Below, piece by piece: positions 56,316-64,000 of a DNA stretch of 64,000 bases (positions within the stretch are counted from its first letter, which is position 1; each line of letters starts with the position of its first letter). A program made the translations under genes and the position numbers. This stretch comes from Echinarachnius parma (lineage: Eukaryota > Echinodermata > Echinoidea > Clypeasteroida > Echinarachniidae): the NCBI GenBank assembly GCA_037951105.1, contig JBAMJV010003818.1, positions 62,001-126,000 on the forward strand. The letters run 5' to 3'. The notes under the pieces were generated by a model. The model made no database searches and had not been told where the DNA came from. It saw only the letters and a program-made list of their open reading frames with translations.

Positions 56316-57402
56316 ATGCATTCATCTCTGTACCAAATGTAAAAGCCAACTTCATAGATATGGCAGGGTTTTTGTTGACAGTTGTACATATGTTGTCAAT
56401 TTTTTTTCTGAATAAATGGCATTAAGAATTCATTTAATAATTTTTTGTTTGTGTTTTTCATTGAATGAATGGCGAACATTGTTTGAGAAGTGATATACGA
56501 TAAGTGAGTGTCAATTATATTGATTGCATTGCATGTAAAGATATATTAATGTTAGAATGACTTTACTATGCGTTTTTTAAATGAATGAATGGTGAGCATT
56601 TTTTGATTGAGAAAGTGATATATGATTATCGAGTGTCAAAAATAAGAAATAAGAGCAGTCGTGAGAGGTCATTCAGATGAAATCCAAGATCAACATACTG
56701 GGTTCATAACTGCTACAATTTAATGGTCAATAAACAAATGTGGCATTGAGAGCATCAAATTTAGGTAAAAATATCAGCATTTCGGATTCAAACAACCCCA
56801 AATTGACAAACGAACTAATAATCCGATTTCTTTTGAAATAATTTACTGTTTTACATGTTTATTCCACAAGCAGATGCAATTTCTCATATGAATATTTCTT
56901 TTCTCTCAATAACATTGTAACATTCCAGAAATCCATATTGGTTTAGAGAAATAGTTACTTAGAGAGGAGTATCATTACCGATGTGATATGCAGAATTATG
57001 AAATTCTGTAGTATGAATTTCTCATGATTTATTTGTGGTAGTGATGAAATAAAGTTTATTTTTAAAGCATGATTGCCTTGCAAAATAGGAGTATATTGTT
57101 AAGTTTAAATTGCAAAGTAACCAAGTTTATTATTGCGATCTAGGTAAAATAGTTACTCATAAAAGTTCATAGAGAGTATCCGTCTCTGTTATTATCTTCA
57201 AATATTATTTTTTTGAAGAAATATCACTGTTATTTCAACATTTATTTGTAAAAATTGCTCCATTCTTGTTCGTATTGCTGTGAAATCCGAAACGATTTTT
57301 ATCTACGTAATTATTTATTCACTTATGTCTTACCAGTCGTTTTGGGGGAAGGGGGAGCCTTGTTTCAAAACTAACGTTCGTTACCCAAAATATTACCATC
57401 AA
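56316..57402. other. PLPP upstream intron sequence
   Basis: Two ~120-bp related stretches (about 56455-56520 and 56575-56640, TGAATGAATGG(C/T)GA), then sequence resembling 44540-44790. No exon recognised. Confidence 0.5.
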
Positions 57403-57826
57403 TCTTTAAAGGGAAACAAAATGCTGAATTTATGCCTAGTGTTACTGATAGGGGCATAGTTCATGTCAGTTCTAGTCTCCTCTTGGGTATCACTAATAAT
57501 GGAAATAATCGATGTTTTTAAAAAACACTATCCTCTGTTTTTGACTGATTACTAATATGACTAAGGGCTGTCATGTTTTCCCAGGGTACCCCATGTCATC
57601 TGAGCACATCTGAGCATGCAGTAACAACACTGGGTTATGTAACCGATGTTCTTTAATCTGATGAACCCACTTTTGTTCGTGCCATTCAAATGATGTTTCA
57701 TGAGGTACCGTTGGAAAACATGGCAGCTTCCAGTGTTCAATCAAAATAGATGATAATCGTTTAAAAAAAAAGATTATGCACTTATCAGTAGCAGTTAGCA
57801 AACATTCTAGCTTTTGGCTCCCCTTT
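57403..57826. mobile_element. Inverted-repeat MITE with TTAAAGGG termini (copy B)
   Basis: Same family as 13834-14243: GTATCACTAATAATGG near one end, GGTTATGTAACC in the middle, CCCCTTTAG at the other end. It lies just upstream of the PLPP exon at 57879. Confidence 0.65.
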
Positions 57827-57878
57827 AGAATTCAAACAGTAACAAAATAACTCTATTTAATTTTTTTTTTCTTTGCAG

Positions 57879-58061
57879 ATCTACCTGCAGATGCGAATGG
57901 TGCCAGAGCTGTTCAGGAACACCCTTCTCCGGCCATTCCTCCAGGTGGCGGGGATCCTGACCGCCATCTTGGTTAGTCTGTCCAGAGTCTCGGACTTCAA
58001 GCACCATTGGAGCGACGTCTTTGCGGGAAGTGCGCTGGGCTTGGTGGTCGCCATCTTGGTG
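57879..58061 (+). CDS. Phospholipid phosphatase (PLPP/PAP2) penultimate exon
   Basis: 183 nt, phase 0 to 0. PLPP enzymes are six-pass membrane proteins that dephosphorylate phosphatidate, lysophosphatidate, sphingosine-1-phosphate and related lipids at the cell surface. The exon begins IYLQMRMVPE (human PLPP1/3 LYLQAR), followed by a hydrophobic segment. Then comes the third signature motif SRVSDFKHHWSDVFAG, whose second His is the nucleophile-activating catalytic residue. A last membrane segment starts with LGLVVAILV. Acceptor TTTGCAG after a T run, donor GTGAGT. Which PLPP paralogue this is cannot be told. Confidence 0.93.
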
Positions 58062-58086
58062 GTGAGTAGAAGATGTGACTCTGGTT

Positions 58087-58960
58087 TCTTAACATGTTCC
58101 CTACAAGATTCTGAAATCCCCAAAGATATTATAAACCGAACACAAAAAGTAACTACCTCCCTAAACAACAGCTCATAATTTCATAACCAAACATCGGTCA
58201 TTCACCACATACATTACATTCATATGATAATAATGCGGAGAAATAAGTACAAAGATAAAGATCAATTATATAAGATAATGCGTAGATATATATAATTATT
58301 GTAACAAAAATACTTAAGAGAACAAAAAAAGTAACGGTAAAATGAAAACAGTAATTCATAAATTCATAACCAAGAATCGTTTCAAGATTTCGTCTTGCGA
58401 AAATATTTAAGGTAGTAAGGAAAACAATGTGTAAAAATAAGAGATAACGGTTAAACCATTATTCCATGGTTGATTAAACACACATTAAAGAGAAAATGGT
58501 AATATTTCAAAATTCGCAAAAGTAATATTTGTATAACAGTATATTGAGTATTGATGAATTTCAAATTGCACTGTTTTACAATTGCAAATAATGCATTTAA
58601 CCACATGTGCCATTAACAAATCTAAATGGATGGAATTTTAATCAGCATTGTTTCACAAACCAAAATTAATGCATTAAGACACATGTGCTGTTTCACAACA
58701 ATGTACAGGCAAGCGAAAGTTATTGTGACTTTTTAAATTGGGTAATTTTGTCTTTAATCTGTGCTCATTCACCCATATAGTATTGAATATCTCTGATTTT
58801 CACACAAAATGTACATAACAACTGGTGTATTGTAGATGACATCTTGAATCAATTATCAGTTATGAAATTATAAGCAGTTGTTAAGGGGGTAGTTACTTTT
58901 TTGTTCGGTTTATATAGCCCACCGGGTTCCCGTAATTCTTGAAATACATGTAGACAGTGT
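58087..58960. mobile_element. Inverted-repeat element(s) in the PLPP last intron
   Basis: AAACCGAACACAAAAAGTAA near 58132 is mirrored by TTACTTTTTTGTTCGGTTTA near 58892. Inside are a stretch shared with 47455-47630 and a palindromic block (about 58480-58800) related to the inner palindrome of the 4744-5799 element (CTTTAATCTGTGCTCATTCA). Looks like nested insertions. Confidence 0.6.
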
Positions 58961-59782
58961 ACATAACCAACCAGGGGGGTGTTTCACAAAGATTCTATAA
59001 AGTTGAACTTAACTGTAAGTTGGACTTTACTATTATGGAAAGCCATTTGTAGCCTAGAAATACAATATATTCAAAAGCAACAAAGCAAGAATTTTAGACT
59101 TTTCATAACTGTTGCATCAATAACATGAAATCTTCAAGATAATATAATTATTAATGGATTGAATCAACATTTATATGCTTTTGAAAAAGGACATTTACAA
59201 CAATTTTCAGAGAAACTAATGGCTTTCCATACTTTTAGAGTTCCCGTAGGCAATGGGTTACATGAAAATGTACAAGATTAATGGGCTTCCCAGGGAAACA
59301 AACCACAAAGCACCGCTGTAGTCTTTGCGGGAAGTGTGATTTTTCCCTCTTTTTTTTTTAGAAGATGGTACCTCTGTCCTTCACCAAAACCAATCGGCTT
59401 AGCACCATTTATAAAGATAAGGAAGGATTTGTAAGTCCTGAAATGGACTATGTTAATTATCTTTTCTAGGTTAGTCCTGAAAAATTAAAAGGATTGTGGT
59501 AGTCCAGAAAAGAATTGTAGGTTATGCTTTCTTGAACTACTTCTAGTCCCAGGGGACTGCATCACAGGTCTATTGAAGGGAAGGAAAGGGTGGTAGGAGG
59601 GAGAAGTTCATGTTTGGTAGTTAAGTTTGAAGTTGGGGATATAACTTTCCTGCATCATGTAGTAGACCAAATGGTTGAAACCGATGCACTCATATAAATT
59701 ATACAAATCAACTACAAATTCCTTACAATTTTCGTAGGCTATGCACTAACTATGATTACAGTTGGTTTCTTTTCCTGTCCAG
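58961..59782. other. PLPP last intron, remainder
   Basis: An inverted pair GGAAAGCCATT/AATGGCTTTCC lies at about 59037 and 59219. At 59321-59338 a 16-base echo of the previous exon (GTCTTTGCGGGAAGTG) suggests another tiny exon-derived duplication. No exon. Confidence 0.5.
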
Positions 59783-59947
59783 GCCGTATTCATCAGCGAT
59801 CTCTTCAAGGTGCACGTACCGCGCGAGGCGAACATCGAGAAGGCTGAATCGATGCCCCTCTACGGATCAGGATCAGTCGCTAGCGAGCAACTCAGTGGGG
59901 ATAGCAAGGATCACGCCAATAACGACATCAGGCATCCGACGCTGTGA
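59783..59947 (+). CDS. PLPP/PAP2 last coding exon
   Basis: 54 codons and TGA. It begins AVFISDLFKVHVPRE, matching the end of the last membrane helix and start of the cytosolic tail (human VYVSDFFKER, FFVSDLFKTK). The rest is a short hydrophilic tail. Acceptor TTTTCCTGTCCAG. Joins the previous exon in phase 0. Confidence 0.92.
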   Translation, partial: AVFISDLFKVHVPREANIEKAESMPLYGSGSVASEQLSGDSKDHANNDIRHPTL

Positions 59948-60785
59948 CATTCCTTGTCACGCCCTGTCACAAAATCATTGACACTTGACATACACTGTGA
60001 GACAGTGCTATGTGACTGACATAAAATGTGACAATGTGACACACCACGTCACACCCTGTCACACCTTTGTTGACCACGCAATCAACAACATCAGACATCC
60101 GACGCTGTTACACAGTCATACAGCGTGACACAGTGATTTGCAACCTAGATGTGACACAATGATATATATATATATATATACACTGTGATATTATTTGTCA
60201 CACCTATTCCTTTTTTATTGACCATCTACATACACCCTAGATGAGACAGTGATGCGAAAGTTACACTGTGATACAACTCGTCACACACTCACTGACATAG
60301 TAAGATACCATGTCACAATCTCTGTGACATATCTCGTAAACAGGCATACGACATCTTGTTATGCAAGTTGTATGACATCCAGTGACATGCGGCAAATTGA
60401 ATGAACAAACCAAAACAACAAAACATCCGGTTAATTCATAATGCATAAGAGAAGGGCGCTCAGTCACTTTTTGTACTTCAGAGATAACAGTGTTTAAAGT
60501 TTCGAAGCCGTGTAGAAACCAAATTTATCATTCTTTTACTTTTGATAAATATCCCCTAATTAGAAATAAGTATGCCAATATCGTACCAAATCGGCCTAAC
60601 GCCCTTCTCACTGCTATGGCCAATTTGTAATTTGTATCTATTTCATCACCACCAGTATTTTTAATTGTTATTTTATTTCCTGGTATTTTTAAATGTTCAG
60701 TTGATGTTTGTGTGTTATATTTGGTGGAAAGAAATGCAAAACGGTAGTGGAGTTTAAATTAATAAAGATATGTTTTATGGTCCAC
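59948..60785 (+). other. PLPP 3' UTR with poly(A) signal
   Basis: AATAAA at 60761-60766. The first ~400 bp is a degenerate field of TGTGACA / TGTCACA motifs and repeats the last coding bases (CATCCGACGCTGT at about 59935 and again near 60092), so it grew by local duplication. A TA dinucleotide run is at 60163-60181. Confidence 0.7.
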
Positions 60786-62200
60786 ACATTAATTAATGGG
60801 GATGAGATTGACTCTTTTAGGGGATGGAAGTAGGCATTATGACGTCATAATATTATATTTGAATATCACTTTGAAAATCCACATTTTCTGATCGAGCTCA
60901 GAGGCTAAAAGGGAGAAGATTTGTAACGTTGGTACCTAGACTAAGACATATAACATTACAGATGTTAACTTTGTTATTGGGAACATCATGGATGTTTCTT
61001 AAAGAAATTAAAATCGTTTTTTGGGAAGACAATACATCTTGAGATGTATAGTTTCCCCTCAATATCATTTCAATTCACTCGGAGAAGAACATTCCGCGAT
61101 GTTCCCTCCTCCATCAGTATATAAAATGTCATATATGTATCGCAACATCACTATACATGTACCTAAATGCATCTCAATTTAGTCAACCTTTTTGTTACCC
61201 TATGCAAAGTTCACCTAATATTGAACGATGAACTAATATTTGGTGCTCGAATACCAATTAAAAAATATTCTAGCAAAATGTATTATTTTGTTTGCTATGC
61301 CACTCTTTTTTATTAATGTTTTTGCTCCGTCCATCGAGCATTGATGCCAACACTTATGTTAAAGGGACAGGTCCACTTTTACAAAACGTCTGAACAGCTT
61401 TCAGTTGACGGATGGGGATCAATGTAACACGCAAAAAAAAAAATCAGAGCGAACAGCCCTCTAATTTGGATTCTACGAATGAAAAGCGAATGCGTCCCTC
61501 CATTTAAACTATATATCGGTCAATAAAGGAGTTCAACTGATTTAGCATAATATTACAACAATATAGTACTAATTCTCGTAAAGGTATTGTGAAGCCGACA
61601 TTTGTTAACGTATGTCACGGAAAAAGATCTCAAAAAGAAAGAATATATAATTACATGTAGTCAGTTTAAGCGATGTTTGGGTATTTTGCTTGGTAAACGC
61701 TCACACATTAGAACTTATGCGCGGGTCACGTAGGGGCCATGCATACCGATCTGGCACTCCGTGAAATCTATGTACGAACTTACTCACCGGCCGAAAATAC
61801 GTATGTACCTAATTAACCGACGTCCCTCAGTTTATTAAGTTTTAGGTCTATAACTCCACCAAAAAGAGATTCCAAGCCCTAATTTGTTCAGGCATGCTAT
61901 TAAATGACATTTCCTTTCATATAAGACAATAACCTCGCAACTTTTGAATTTTGGCTTGCAAAAGTGGATCTCTCCCTTTAATGTTCAGAGTGTCTTTAAA
62001 TGAACTCTCAAATGATGTCAAGTTATGGTAAGATATATTTGTATCACATTACATGCACATTTTTGTTTTTTATATGCCAGCAATGCTCCGCATTTTCTCG
62101 GCGTATGAATCTTTAAAAACAAAATCAGCAATTGTAGTTACTTTTAATTAATGTGGTGACTACTTTATGCAGCATTATGCAACTCTGTTATATTAAGGAG
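60786..62200. other. Downstream of PLPP, nothing recognised
   Basis: AT-rich intergenic sequence without an exon-like stretch or clear repeat boundaries. Confidence 0.45.
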
Positions 62201-62204
62201 TGAC

Positions 62205-64000
62205 ATTTAAATTGTGTATGTATGTATAATTTGTGTTCTTATAAGGAAAAATTATTATTCAAACGGTAAACAAAATTAAAAAAGTATCATCTGACCAAAT
62301 GTTTATGTTACGGTGAGAATTAAATGCAAGAGACTGTTTGGAGATCAATATGATGGACTCTTTGATAATATAGTGATGTATTGCCATTCAGTTTGTTAAT
62401 TCATGTATAATTTGTTTTCTTGTTTGTAAGAAGAATAGTATTAAAGTGGAACAAATTTAATATTTATCAGCTAACCAAACTTTTATATTATAATGGAAGT
62501 TAAAGACTGTTGGAAAATCATCATATGATGAACTCTGTGATAGTGAGGAAATGTTTGTGTTCCTATTTATAACAAATTATTAGAATGAACAAAACTGTAA
62601 TGCTTATCATCTGACCAAATGGTTTTATGAGGATGAAAATGAAAAGCTATAAAGGACTGCTAGAAAATCAAAATAAAGGTGGCTTTTAAAACTAAAACAA
62701 TTATAGCTGACCGTATTTATTTTAGACATTAGACTCAAAAGACAAAAGTTATCACAATGTGAACAGAGGTACCTGTATAAACACAAGGTTTTCATATTAT
62801 GGAGCTTCATGGTTACTTTTTATGACCCACTGAACTGATAACTCATGGACGGAGCTAAGTGAGCTATGGATGTTAAAGGATGTTGAAGCTGGATAGCCTG
62901 TCATGTTTTATGAGACGTTTTACTCGATTGTTATAATTGTATTTATTTATTTATTCATCTTTTTAAAGGGGGATGGGCATCCAAAAGACGCAGCAATGAG
63001 TCCATTGTCTGATCAACATCGCAGCAAATGAAAAAAGCAGGGCTCCACACTTACCTTGTTTATCAGTGGCCCGGTCGGGCCAGTGAAATAATTTCTTCCC
63101 CTTATCTGTTGGCCCGAAAGAATTTACTGGCCCGAAAATTGTATTTCATGAGTAAACTTTTTACTATTCAAAATATCACTCTTTCCTGATCAAACGTGTG
63201 ATTCTAGATAAGCATGACATGTAATGTCACAAGATTGTTCTCATTTTGTCAATGTCAGGTTGAAATTCTGCTTGCCCGATCAAGCCACCAAAACATTTAC
63301 CGAAGCATGAATGAGAATATCAATTCAGTAAACGTTCTTTCCATGTGTATTTAATTCAGTGGTATGAATGTACGTGTATACAAATTATTTCTTGTAAACT
63401 TCTGTTTGTAAACTTTGTACATTTCAATCGACTTATTGTTTTCCTTTAACAGAATAAAATTCTGTATATACATGTATGTATGGTGACTGTGTTCACTAAC
63501 TTTTATGATATATTTGTAACATATGATTATTTGACTATATTTACATGGTATTTGTACAGTGTGTTTTAATAAGTAGCAATAATGATTAAAAGTGTCTTCA
63601 TTCTTATAAAGATATATTTATCATTCTTAGGGAATAAAACGAAAACAAATACAAAAGATATTACCAGTGATAATTGATTTTGTTCTGTTATTTCCCGCTA
63701 TGGGTTCATGTGGAAGATTTTAAAAAGATTTAACCTGTTCAAAAGTAGTTAGGGTTGTGGATTTTGGAAAACGCATATTACCAAATTAAAATATGCAGAA
63801 ACAAAATAACAATTAGACACATTAAGTTTCATATGCACTTGTTAACATATTTATTTATCTTTCATGAAAAAGGCACAATAATGATTTACAATAAAAAATT
63901 GGGTTTCATCTTAAAAGAAACTAAATGTTTATATAACTGATCTACAAACTGGCATGTATACAATAGAAACCCACACTCACCATTAATTTAAAATGACATG
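62205..64000. repeat. Region repeated from 45290-46965, with internal periodic units
   Basis: From about 62310 it follows 45290-46965 closely to the window end. At its start a degenerate unit of ~160-190 bp recurs (ATCATCTGACCAAATG near 62286 and 62608, ATCAGCTAACCAAAC near 62466). Confidence 0.85.

Noticed and set aside
53589-56355. Open frames of 100-177 codons with repeated IYSSYRTRMNQ-like units
   Set aside because: Produced by the ~70-bp minisatellite, whose unit length keeps a frame open. Both strands are open.

Overview
This is a eukaryotic nuclear window: multi-exon genes with GT-AG introns, AT-rich spacers, and many small inverted-repeat transposons, microsatellites and minisatellites. 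The protein sequences and repeat style fit a marine invertebrate deuterostome, most likely an echinoderm such as a sea urchin. The species cannot be fixed from the sequence alone.

Left half, about 0.1-31 kb, minus strand: the 5' part of a HERC2 orthologue (giant HECT-type E3 ubiquitin ligase). I traced 26 coding exons, from an initiator Met at 30927 to an exon ending at 289. Together they make 5,516 nt (about 1,838 codons), and every junction keeps the frame. They cover the N-terminus, the first RCC1-like propeller and the cytochrome-b5-like domain. The remaining domains, including the catalytic HECT domain, lie off the left edge. The most striking feature is that about half of these exons have one or more extra truncated tandem copies next to them. 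Copies downstream of the real exon keep its 3' end and donor side. Copies upstream keep its 5' end and acceptor side.

Middle, about 31-51 kb: mostly non-coding. It holds repeated 5' flank of HERC2, a long inverted-repeat pair (35.7 and 41.3 kb), a 59-nt-arm hairpin at 35.0 kb, weak candidate plus-strand exons at 37.4 and 38.1 kb, and an intact 332-codon minus-strand ORF of unknown function at 49.7-50.7 kb.

Right part, about 51-64 kb: inverted arrays of a 16-bp satellite, a nearly identical 2.2-kb tandem duplication, and the last two exons of a plus-strand phospholipid phosphatase (PLPP/PAP2 family) gene with its 3' UTR and poly(A) signal. A decayed copy of one PLPP exon (44.95 kb) and a damaged copy of the preceding exon (50.92 kb) show that this locus has been duplicated and rearranged. 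I could not find the upstream PLPP exons, so the gene may be incomplete here, a pseudogene, or misassembled.

The two recognised genes have no obvious joint function. They are neighbours transcribed in opposite (divergent) directions. Exon boundaries were placed by eye and may be off by a base or two.
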